From assembly GCF_041538065.1 (NCBI RefSeq), contig NZ_JBGORW010000002.1, forward strand, positions 124,001 through 188,000: a stretch of DNA of 64,000 nt. Direction: 5' to 3'. The position numbers and the translations under genes are program-made. Shown one piece after another: positions 8,968 to 15,835 of this stretch (positions within the stretch are counted from its first letter, which is position 1; each line of letters starts with the position of its first letter). The DNA comes from Leptotrichia hongkongensis. GTDB taxonomy: Bacteria; Fusobacteriota; Fusobacteriia; Fusobacteriales; Leptotrichiaceae. Below the pieces are notes generated by a model that saw nothing but the letters and a program-made list of their open reading frames with translations, was not told the DNA's origin and searched no databases.

Positions 8968-10206
8968 CTATTTCACTTTCACAATTTTCTTTTTCCCAGC
9001 CCTAATAATCATTCCGCTTTCGACATTTACATTTGCCTTAATATCTTTTATCGCCTCGTCATTTATTTTGAATCCACCTTGTGAAATTAGCCTTCTTGCC
9101 TCACTTGTTCCTCCAAGTAATTTTGCTTCTTTTACAAGCAAGTCAATTACATTAATTTGTCCATAAGGAACTTCCACTTCTGGCAAATCTACGTCAAGAT
9201 TTCTTTTGCTGAATACGTTTTCAAACCAGTCTCTTGCTTCCTTAGCTGCTTCTTCACCGTAGTAAATTTTTACAACTTCAGCTCCTAATTGTTTTTTAGC
9301 TTCCATTGGATGTAAACTTCCATCTGCAATTTGAGCCTTGATTTCTTCAATTTTTCCAAAAGGAACGTCTGTTATCATTGTATAGTAATTTTCCATTAAT
9401 TCATCTGAAATTGACATGACTTTACCAAACATATCATTTGGAGTGTCTTTTACACCAATGTAATTTCCAAGTGATTTAGACATTTTTTCCACTCCGTCAA
9501 GCCCTACCAGAATTGGCATTATCATACAGACTTGTTGCTCCTGTCCAAAGTTTTTCTGTAAATCTCTTCCTCTTAGCAAATTAAATTTTTGTTCTGTTGC
9601 TCCCAATTCCACATCAGCCTTCAGTTCAACTGAATCATATCCTTGTAAAATCGGATACATAAACTCAATTAGTGAAACTGGTTTATTTTCAGCCAGTCTT
9701 TTTGAAAAATCCTCTCTCGAAATCATTTGCGATACAGTGAACTGCGATAATAAGTTCAACGCATCCGAAAGTGATAATTTTTCCAGCCAGTCAGCATTAT
9801 AAACAACTTTTATTTTATCCAAGTCCAATATCAATTTTACTTGATCCAAATATGTTTTTATATTTTCATTTACTTGTTCCTCTGACAACATCTTTCTAGT
9901 TTCAGATTTTCCTGTTGGATCTCCAATTCTCCCTGTAAAAGTCCCAATCAAAAACAGCACCTCATGCCCCAAATCCTGAAACTGCTTCAGTTTTCTTAAA
10001 GGCACAGCGTGTCCTAAATGCAGCTCTGAACCTGTCGGATCAATCCCCAATTTAATCCGTAGCGGAGTATTAGTTGAAATTGATTTTTCCAACTTTTTCT
10101 TAAATTCATTCTCATTAATTATTTCATCGCACCCACGACTCAAAATATTAAATTGTCTTTCTACTTCGTTTTTTACTTCTATTTCATTATTTCTATCTAT
10201 ACTCAT
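8968..10206 (-). CDS. tyrS: tyrosyl-tRNA synthetase
   Basis: Charges tRNA-Tyr. Class I signature LHLGHAVPLRKLKQFQ (HxGH) is near residue 50, and the KMSKS loop is in KMSKSLGNYIGV near 240. A C-terminal S4 RNA-binding domain is seen in LGGTSEARRLISQGGFKIND. The frame is open for 27 codons further upstream, but that part encodes a hairpin-forming repeat and the first codon there lacks a typical site; ATG at 10204-10206 with an upstream AAGGAG is chosen, although its spacing is a little long. No T-box was recognised; instead a partial copy of the dispersed repeat lies in the leader. Confidence 0.95.
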   Translation of the reverse strand: MSIDRNNEIEVKNEVERQFNILSRGCDEIINENEFKKKLEKSISTNTPLRIKLGIDPTGSELHLGHAVPLRKLKQFQDLGHEVLFLIGTFTGRIGDPTGKSETRKMLSEEQVNENIKTYLDQVKLILDLDKIKVVYNADWLEKLSLSDALNLLSQFTVSQMISREDFSKRLAENKPVSLIEFMYPILQGYDSVELKADVELGATEQKFNLLRGRDLQKNFGQEQQVCMIMPILVGLDGVEKMSKSLGNYIGVKDTPNDMFGKVMSISDELMENYYTMITDVPFGKIEEIKAQIADGSLHPMEAKKQLGAEVVKIYYGEEAAKEARDWFENVFSKRNLDVDLPEVEVPYGQINVIDLLVKEAKLLGGTSEARRLISQGGFKINDEAIKDIKANVNVESGMIIRAGKKKIVKVK

Positions 10207-10252
10207 TCTTATTTTTTCTCCTTCTTCTGTTTTATTTTTTCTTTTTATTAAA

Positions 10253-10291
10253 TGCAAAGGGAAACAATCACCACCCCTTGCAATCACGACA
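10253..10291 (-). repeat. partial two-hairpin repeat, copy F, in the tyrS leader
   Basis: Reading the minus strand, GTCGTGATT (the 5' end of copies C and D) is joined directly to a hairpin II with TGCAAGGG (10275-10282) opposite CCCTTTGCA (10253-10261) and loop GTGGTGATTGTTT. Hairpin I is absent. It lies about 50 bases upstream of the tyrS start, so it is likely transcribed as part of the tyrS leader. Confidence 0.65.
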
Positions 10292-10366
10292 TTTTTAATT
10301 TAACTACAAAAATTAATATAAATATCAAGTAAAATAACAACTGATTTAACTTGCTTTAAAAGACTT

Positions 10367-11293
10367 TTATAAATATGCCACATACTTCATAAAATAATAC
10401 ACAATTGGCAATACGAATAACGCACTGTCAAATCTGTCTAAAAATCCACCATGTCCCAAAAGCAGATTTCCAGAATCTTTTACTTCCAACTCTCTTTTTA
10501 TCTTGGATTCTACCAAATCTCCCAGTTCGGCAAAGATTCCTATTGCAAGCGCAAGGATAAAGGCTTTTAATCCTCCAATGGCAACATAATCGTAATTTAC
10601 AGAACAGTTTTTTGATAAAAATGTAATTCCACATACGAAATTTGCTATAAATAAATAAATTTTATCAAAAGATAGGATTACTATAAATACTGCTAGAATC
10701 CCTGCAATTGCACCTTCAATTGATTTTTTTGGACTGATTTTTGGAGCTAATCTATGTTTGAATATTTTTCCACCAATTGCCATTCCTACAAGATAGGCAA
10801 AAATATCACATGCCCAAATTAGCATAAATGTCATCACAACTAGAATATTTCCATTTGGAAATTCATATTTTATCAGCAAAATATGTGAAAATAAATATGA
10901 TACATAAATTATTCCAAACAAAGTATATGAAATTTCTGCCATTGCATTTTGGATTTTTACTTTCAAAACCTGCCTTAAAGACAGAAGAATTATTGCAAAT
11001 ACAATAAATCCTCCCATATCAAAGTTAATTTGCTTAAAAAGTGCAAATCTAAAATATGAAAAAATATTTTTTGAATTTTCCTGAAAATATATTGCAACTG
11101 GTAAAAACAATCCAAGTCCCATTCCAATCCTGCTTGCTACCTCAAATCCCTTATCCTTTAACATCTTATAAAATTCAAACAGCGACATTCCAGTTATTAC
11201 AAGTGTAAATACCAAAAACATCACATTTCCCTTTAAAAATATCCATAAAAGGAAAGGTACAAATAACAAAATAATAAATAATCTACTTAACAT
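10367..11293 (-). CDS. cdsA: phosphatidate cytidylyltransferase
   Basis: Makes CDP-diacylglycerol from phosphatidate and CTP in the cytoplasmic membrane, the branch point of phospholipid synthesis. Multiple hydrophobic helices span the protein. The family signature is present at the C-terminus: SKIKRELEVKDSGNLLLGHG followed by GFLDRFDSALF. Length 308 is somewhat longer than the E. coli enzyme, with an insertion around the segment FVCGITFLSKNCSVNYDY. The start overlaps the end of uppS by 11 bases and has a GGAGGA site, so uppS-cdsA are translationally coupled, the usual bacterial order. Confidence 0.94.
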   Translation of the reverse strand: MLSRLFIILLFVPFLLWIFLKGNVMFLVFTLVITGMSLFEFYKMLKDKGFEVASRIGMGLGLFLPVAIYFQENSKNIFSYFRFALFKQINFDMGGFIVFAIILLSLRQVLKVKIQNAMAEISYTLFGIIYVSYLFSHILLIKYEFPNGNILVVMTFMLIWACDIFAYLVGMAIGGKIFKHRLAPKISPKKSIEGAIAGILAVFIVILSFDKIYLFIANFVCGITFLSKNCSVNYDYVAIGGLKAFILALAIGIFAELGDLVESKIKRELEVKDSGNLLLGHGGFLDRFDSALFVLPIVYYFMKYVAYL

Positions 11294-12101
11294 TCAGTCC
11301 TCCGTATCTTCTATCCCTTTTATTAAAGGATAAAATTGCTTTATCTAATTCCTCTTCGTTAAAATCAGGCCAGTAAACATCTGTTATGTAAAACTCTGAA
11401 TAGGCAATTTCCCAAAGCAAAAAATTACTTATTCTAAATTCTCCGCTTGTTCTGATTACAAGTTCTGGATCTGGAATTTCTGGACGGTACATAAATTTAG
11501 AAAATTCTTCTTCTGTAATTTTTATATTTTCTAAACTTTTCTTTTCATCTACAAACCCATTTACTTCTTTTTTTGTAACATTCAGCCGATTATTTTCATT
11601 ATTAAACTTCTCTTCTATTATTTCACTTGATTGATCCAAAAGTTTAGTTTCCAAAACTTTGTTCACAGCATCAATAATCTCTCTACGTCCACCATAATTA
11701 AACGCTATATTAAAAACAATATTCTCACAATCCGCCAAATAATTTTCAGTTTCCTCAATTTTCTTTAACAATTTTTGTGAAATATTTTCCTTTGCTCCTG
11801 TAACAAGCAATTTTACACCTTGTTTTTTTAAGTTTTTCTTCTCTTTATCCAAATACTTCGCAAATAAGTCCATAAGCCCATTTACTTCCTTTTCAGGCCT
11901 CTTCCAGTTTTCAGTCGAAAATGCGTACACAGTCAAATATTCTACACCAATGTTCCCAGCATACTTTAAAATCTTCTCAAGACTGCTAGCCCCAGCCCTA
12001 TGCCCTTCCAGCCGAATCTTTCCACGCTCCTTAGCCCAACGTCCGTTTCCATCCATAATAATGGCAATGTGCCTAGGAATCACCAATTCATCTCTATCCA
12101 T
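11283..12101 (-). CDS. uppS: isoprenyl (undecaprenyl diphosphate) synthase
   Basis: Cis-prenyltransferase that builds the C55 carrier for peptidoglycan and LPS. Signature AIIMDGNGRWAKERG near residue 14 carries the catalytic Asp; YAFSTENWKRP near 60 and VIRTSGEFRISNFLLWEIAY near 215 are diagnostic. Length 272 is longer than the usual 230-250: about 30 extra polar, Asn/Lys/Glu-rich residues lie near positions 155-195, between the NYGGRREI strand and the PDPELVIRTSG motif. Start ATG has a GGGATA-type site. Followed by cdsA with an 11-base overlap. Confidence 0.94.
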   Translation of the reverse strand: MDRDELVIPRHIAIIMDGNGRWAKERGKIRLEGHRAGASSLEKILKYAGNIGVEYLTVYAFSTENWKRPEKEVNGLMDLFAKYLDKEKKNLKKQGVKLLVTGAKENISQKLLKKIEETENYLADCENIVFNIAFNYGGRREIIDAVNKVLETKLLDQSSEIIEEKFNNENNRLNVTKKEVNGFVDEKKSLENIKITEEEFSKFMYRPEIPDPELVIRTSGEFRISNFLLWEIAYSEFYITDVYWPDFNEEELDKAILSFNKRDRRYGGLNVK

Positions 12102-12186
12102 ATTATCCCTTTCAAGAATAAAAATATTATTGCTATAATTATAACAGCCAAATCATTATTTTTCAAGGTGTTTGTAAAATTATTAC

Positions 12187-12218
12187 ATAAAAAAGAAGCA
12201 GAATTTTCAAAATTCTAC
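12187..12218 (-). terminator. rho-independent terminator of the amino acid ABC operon
   Basis: On the minus strand GTAGAATTTT pairs with AAAATTCTGC (12198-12218 on the plus strand, ten pairs including one G-U) and is followed by TTCTTTTTT. It lies 84 bases beyond the stop of the ATPase gene. Confidence 0.75.
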
Positions 12219-12301
12219 CCCTAACCATAATAAGCCTTTCTAAAATAAAAATTATACTTTAATAAATTTATTTTTCTTTCTAAAAATTTAACTACATTTT
12301 A

Positions 12302-13060
12302 TTAAATTGAATAAACATCTGTACCGCTATCATAATATCTTCTTAGAAAATTTTGCAATCTTTCACTTCCAGAATTTTTAAAAATTTCTTCAGGCTTTCC
12401 TTCTTCTATAATTGTTCCGCTATCCATAAATACTACATAATCGGATACTTCTCTTGCAAACTGCATTTCATGGGTAACAATTATCATTGTCATATTTTCT
12501 TTTACCATATCTTTTATAACTTTCAGAACTTCTCCTATAAGTTCAGGATCAAGTGCCGAAGTTGGCTCATCAAGCAAAATTACCTCTGGACTCATCGCAA
12601 CCGCCCTTGCAATCCCGACTCTTTGCTGCTGCCCTCCAGAAAGCTGATTTGGATAAAATTCGGCTTTATCTTTTAACCCCACTTTTTCAAGCATTTTCAA
12701 TCCGATTTCTGTTGCTTCGTTCTTATTCATTTTTTTTACAATTAAAAGACCTTCAATTATATTTTCTAAAGCAGTTTTGTTTTTGAATAAATTATAATTC
12801 TGAAAAACCATTGTCGTATTTTTTCTAAGCCTGTTTATATCTTTTTTATTTATTTTACTCAAGTCAAATGTTTCGTTTCCAAAAGCTATTGTTCCCGATG
12901 AAGCTGTTTCAAGAAAATTAAGGCTTCGTAAAAATGTTGATTTTCCCGATCCACTCGGTCCTATGATGCTTATTACCTGTCCTTTTTCTATTTTAAAGTT
13001 TATTCCTTTCAAAACTTCATTTTTTCCAAAAGACAATTTTAGATTTTCAACCTTTATCAT
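12302..13060 (-). CDS. polar amino acid ABC transporter, ATP-binding subunit
   Basis: Energises uptake at the cytoplasmic face of the inner membrane. Walker A is GPSGSGKST near residue 34, the Q-loop VFQNYNLF near 85, the signature LSGGQQQRVGIARAVA near 138, Walker B VILLDEPTSALDPE near 160, and the H-loop IVTHEMQFARE near 195. This pattern is that of the GlnQ/TcyN-type polar amino acid group. The open frame extends four codons further, but ATG at 13058-13060 starts the canonical MIKVENLKLSFG sequence and has a GGTGGA site, and it leaves one base between genes. Last gene of a four-gene operon. Confidence 0.94.
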   Translation of the reverse strand: MIKVENLKLSFGKNEVLKGINFKIEKGQVISIIGPSGSGKSTFLRSLNFLETASSGTIAFGNETFDLSKINKKDINRLRKNTTMVFQNYNLFKNKTALENIIEGLLIVKKMNKNEATEIGLKMLEKVGLKDKAEFYPNQLSGGQQQRVGIARAVAMSPEVILLDEPTSALDPELIGEVLKVIKDMVKENMTMIIVTHEMQFAREVSDYVVFMDSGTIIEEGKPEEIFKNSGSERLQNFLRRYYDSGTDVYSI

Positions 13061-13061
13061 T

Positions 13062-13775
13062 CTACAGTCCACCTACTCTCAATTTCTTTTCCACAATTCC
13101 CATAACTTTTTCCACAATTATACAAACAACCCAGTAAATTCCAGCAACAACAATATATGCTTCAAAAATATCCAACCCCGAAGCCGATATTATTTTCGCT
13201 TTTCCCATCATTTCCACAATTGAAACTGTAAAAGCAAGTGAGGAATCCTTTATCAAACTTATAAAAGTATTTCCAAAATTAGGAAAAGTTATTATGATCG
13301 CTTGCGGAAGTACAATTCTTCTCATTGCCTGCCATTTTGTCATTCCAATCGACAATGCGGCTTCAACTTGTCCTTTATCCACAGACTGAATTGCCGCTCT
13401 GAATGTTTCCGACAAATAACCTGATACATTTAAAATAAATGCCACGTAAACAAAGATAATCGCAGGAATATTATTCACATCTATATTAAATCCATACTTC
13501 AAATGTATATAATCCAATATTTTCGGCAATCCATAATAGGCAAGATAAATTTGAACTAAAAGAGGTGTCCCTCTTATAAAGGACACATAAATTGTAGCAA
13601 GTCTTGTCAGCACAGAAATTTTATTTATTCTCACAAGTGCGATAAAAAAACTGAGTATCAGCGAAAATATCATCGTAACAATCGCAATATTCAGAGTCAT
13701 TGGCAATGCTTTTAATATTTCTGGAATAGCTCTTACCATAAAGCCCCAGTTTAAAAAAGGTACATTATTATTCAT
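13062..13775 (-). CDS. polar amino acid ABC transporter, permease subunit
   Basis: Integral membrane permease of the His/Glu/Gln/Arg group. Several hydrophobic helices are visible (IAIVTMIFSLILSFFIAL, then IIFVYVAFILNVSGYLSE). The EAA loop that contacts the ATPase is in GQVEAALSIGMTKWQAMRR followed by VLPQA near residue 150. Length 237 is typical. Lies 21 bases downstream of the second binding-protein gene and one base upstream of the ATPase. Only one permease gene is present, so the channel is presumably a homodimer. Confidence 0.93.
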   Translation of the reverse strand: MNNNVPFLNWGFMVRAIPEILKALPMTLNIAIVTMIFSLILSFFIALVRINKISVLTRLATIYVSFIRGTPLLVQIYLAYYGLPKILDYIHLKYGFNIDVNNIPAIIFVYVAFILNVSGYLSETFRAAIQSVDKGQVEAALSIGMTKWQAMRRIVLPQAIIITFPNFGNTFISLIKDSSLAFTVSIVEMMGKAKIISASGLDIFEAYIVVAGIYWVVCIIVEKVMGIVEKKLRVGGL

Positions 13776-13796
13776 TACTTTTCTCCTGTTTATAAA

Positions 13797-14588
13797 TTAT
13801 TTCGTATAATCTCCGCCAAACCATTTTTCTGATATTTTGGCAAGCGTTCCATCAGCTTTCATTTCAGCTAGTGCTTTATTTACTTTATTTTTCAATTCTT
13901 CACTATCTTTTCTAAATGTGAAATATACAGGCGTTTTTGTTACAGGCTCTCCTACAATTTCTACAAGATTTCCTCTTTGCTTTGTGAAATATCCTACTGT
14001 CAATCTGTCATTTAAAGTAGCGTCTGCCTTTCCTTGCGCAATTTCTTCTAGTGCAATTGAAACATTTCCATCAAAATAAGCATAATTTATTTCCTTATTT
14101 TTGTCAAAATCAGTCAAAGTCTTGTTATAATTGCTTCCTACTCCTGTCATAACTCTTTTACCTTTTAAGTCCTCGAGTGTTTTAATATCAGTTCTTCCTT
14201 TTTTTACGATAATTTGAGCGGCTGACACTAAATAATCATCAGAGAAAGTATATTTTTTCTCTCTTTCAGGATTTTTAGCAATTTCATTTGCAATAAAGTC
14301 AAATTTTTTCGATTCCAATCCTAAAAACATACTATCCCAAGGTGTAGGCACAAACTCTATATCTAAATTTGCCCTTTTCCCAATTTCTTCCACAACTTCC
14401 ACATCATATCCAGTTAATTTACCACTTCCATCAGTGAACGTAAATGGTGCATAAACTCCTTCTGTTCCAACTTTCACTTTTTGTTTTCCTTCACTACTCC
14501 CACTTTTACCATTTTCCTGTTTTCCTCCACAACTGATAAGAAATAGTCCTATCAATAAAATTCCTGTTAATTTTAAAATATTTTTCAT
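13797..14588 (-). CDS. amino acid ABC transporter substrate-binding lipoprotein (second copy)
   Basis: Periplasmic binding protein of the SBP_bac_3 family. The signal peptide ends in the lipobox LISC (Cys near residue 20), so it should be lipid-anchored. The mature domain has GVYAPFTFTDGSGKLTGYDV, PWDSMFLGLESKKFDFIANE and GVGSNY near residue 150. It is a close paralogue of the gene immediately upstream (14649-15431), sharing the ending ADGTLAKISEKWFGGDYTK. The set resembles cystine-type importers such as TcyJ/TcyK, but the substrate is inferred, not shown. GGGAGG site before ATG. Confidence 0.92.
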   Translation of the reverse strand: MKNILKLTGILLIGLFLISCGGKQENGKSGSSEGKQKVKVGTEGVYAPFTFTDGSGKLTGYDVEVVEEIGKRANLDIEFVPTPWDSMFLGLESKKFDFIANEIAKNPEREKKYTFSDDYLVSAAQIIVKKGRTDIKTLEDLKGKRVMTGVGSNYNKTLTDFDKNKEINYAYFDGNVSIALEEIAQGKADATLNDRLTVGYFTKQRGNLVEIVGEPVTKTPVYFTFRKDSEELKNKVNKALAEMKADGTLAKISEKWFGGDYTK

Positions 14589-14648
14589 GATTTTCCTCCC
14601 AAAATTTTTATATTTTTTATTTATATTATCGTAAAACTAAATTTTTAA

Positions 14649-15431
14649 CTATTTCGTATAATCTCCGCCAAACCACTTTTCTGATATTTTAGCAAGAGTT
14701 CCGTCAGCTCTCATCTCAGCAAGTGCTTTATTCACTTCATTTCTTAATTCTTCGCTATCTTTTCTAAATAGGAAAAATGTCGGAGTTGTACTCAAAGGCT
14801 GCCCTACCAGCTGAACTTTATCTCCTTGATGTTTTTTATAGTAACTTACCACAAGTCTGTCACTCAATGTTGCATCCGCTTTTCCTTGTGCTATTTCTAC
14901 CAATGACAATGTAATTCCGCCGTCAAAATAATTAAGATTTATCTTTTTAGCAGCTGTTTTATTATACTCCTCAACAGTTTTTGAATAATTACTTCCAACT
15001 GCTGAAATTACTCTTTTACCTTCCAGATCCTTCAAAGTCTTTATGTTATTCTCTCCCTCTTTTACAATAATCTGAGCAGCTGAAACTAAATATTTATCAG
15101 AAAAAATATATTTTTCTTCTCTTTCCTTAGTTTTTTCAATCTCATTGGCAATAATATCATATCTTTTTGACTCTAACCCCAAAAATATGCTATCCCAAGG
15201 AACAGTTGTAAATTCAATATCTGCATTTATTCTTTTTCCAACTTCCTGAATAACCTCAACATCATATCCTGTCAATTTCCCGCTACTTTCATCCTTAAAC
15301 GAAAATGGTGCATAAACTCCATCTGTCCCTACTTTTATAACCCTTTTTTTCCCAGCGTTAGTTTTATTTCCGCAAGATACCGCTAAAATAAGTAATAATA
15401 AGACTCCTAGCAATAATTTAATTTTTCTCAT
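14649..15431 (-). CDS. amino acid ABC transporter substrate-binding lipoprotein (first copy)
   Basis: First gene of the operon. Lipobox AVSC (Cys near residue 20) after a hydrophobic signal, then an SBP_bac_3 domain with GVYAPFSFKDESSGKLTGYD, PWDSIFLGLESKRYDIIANE and SAVGSNY. It parallels the downstream copy along its whole length, indicating tandem duplication followed by divergence; the middle (residues 145-200) differs most. Start ATG has a GGAGGTC site. Transcription appears to start about 240 bases upstream and to pass through an attenuator (15464-15547). Confidence 0.92.
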   Translation of the reverse strand: MRKIKLLLGVLLLLILAVSCGNKTNAGKKRVIKVGTDGVYAPFSFKDESSGKLTGYDVEVIQEVGKRINADIEFTTVPWDSIFLGLESKRYDIIANEIEKTKEREEKYIFSDKYLVSAAQIIVKEGENNIKTLKDLEGKRVISAVGSNYSKTVEEYNKTAAKKINLNYFDGGITLSLVEIAQGKADATLSDRLVVSYYKKHQGDKVQLVGQPLSTTPTFFLFRKDSEELRNEVNKALAEMRADGTLAKISEKWFGGDYTK

Positions 15432-15463
15432 TCCAAGACCTCCAAAAATAAATATTTTTTAAA

Positions 15464-15547
15464 GAAAAAAGCCGAATAAGATTATCCGGCTTTCTAAGAT
15501 GCAATCTTATTTTTTTAATTTATTCACTTTAAAATAAGCTTACATCT
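15464..15547 (-). promoter_or_regulatory. transcription attenuator: terminator with competing antiterminator
   Basis: On the minus-strand transcript three segments can pair in exclusive ways. Segment 1 (15531-15547) pairs with segment 2 (15497-15513) over 17 positions with one mismatch and one G-U. The intrinsic terminator follows: AAAGCCGGATAA with TTATTCGGCTTT (15468-15493), then TTTTC. AATAAGATT inside segment 2 is also perfectly complementary to AATCTTATT inside the terminator, so pairing 2:3 would break the terminator. This layout precedes the first gene of the ABC operon by about 35 bases. Confidence 0.7.
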
Positions 15548-15568
15548 AAAATTATTTTTTAATTAATT

Positions 15569-15640
15569 TTAAAATAAACTATACAAATTCATACACATTA
15601 TCATATCTATTTTTTGATTTTTTTTCATAATATTTATCAT
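15569..15640 (-). CDS. possible Met-rich leader peptide upstream of the ABC operon
   Basis: A 23-codon open frame begins with ATG (15638-15640) about ten bases after GAGAG and encodes MINIMKKNQKIDMIMCMNLY followed by SLF and TAA. It contains five Met and one Cys, unusually many. It lies between the promoter and the attenuator, 21 bases before segment 1. A second overlapping frame (26 codons, starting at the ATG further upstream) also exists but lacks a ribosome site. Coding is a guess. Confidence 0.3.
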   Translation of the reverse strand: MINIMKKNQKIDMIMCMNLYSLF

Positions 15641-15681
15641 TTTTACAGCTCTCTTTCATAAGCACATTTGTATATAAAAGT

Positions 15682-15710
15682 ATTATACTATAAAAATTTT
15701 AATTTGTAAA
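15682..15710 (-). promoter_or_regulatory. strong sigma-70 promoter of the amino acid ABC operon
   Basis: Minus strand TTTACA (15705-15710), 17-base spacer, TATAAT (15682-15687). It is the best promoter match in the 404-base gap 15432-15835, placing the start near 15675 and giving a leader of about 240 bases. Confidence 0.75.
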
Positions 15711-15835
15711 GTTTTATTTTGTACATACATTTATTTTGGATTAATAAGTATTTTTTCATATTTTATCCAATTGCTACTATTTCTTATTTAGTAGTTTAAA
15801 TTAATTTTGAAGTTATATGAAACTAAGTAATCCTA

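Noticed and set aside
10207..10287. N-terminal extension of tyrS by 27 codons
   Set aside because: The extra codons overlap a repeat-derived hairpin and are unlike any TyrRS N-terminus; the ATG at 10204-10206 has a ribosome site.
10207..10366. T-box riboswitch ahead of tyrS
   Set aside because: No T-box sequence (GGTGG with ACCGCG) or specifier stem-loop was seen; the visible hairpin belongs to the dispersed repeat.
15432..15675. SAM or other known riboswitch in the ABC operon leader
   Set aside because: None of the conserved core sequences of SAM, lysine, glycine or T-box RNAs were recognised; only the terminator/antiterminator arrangement is supported.
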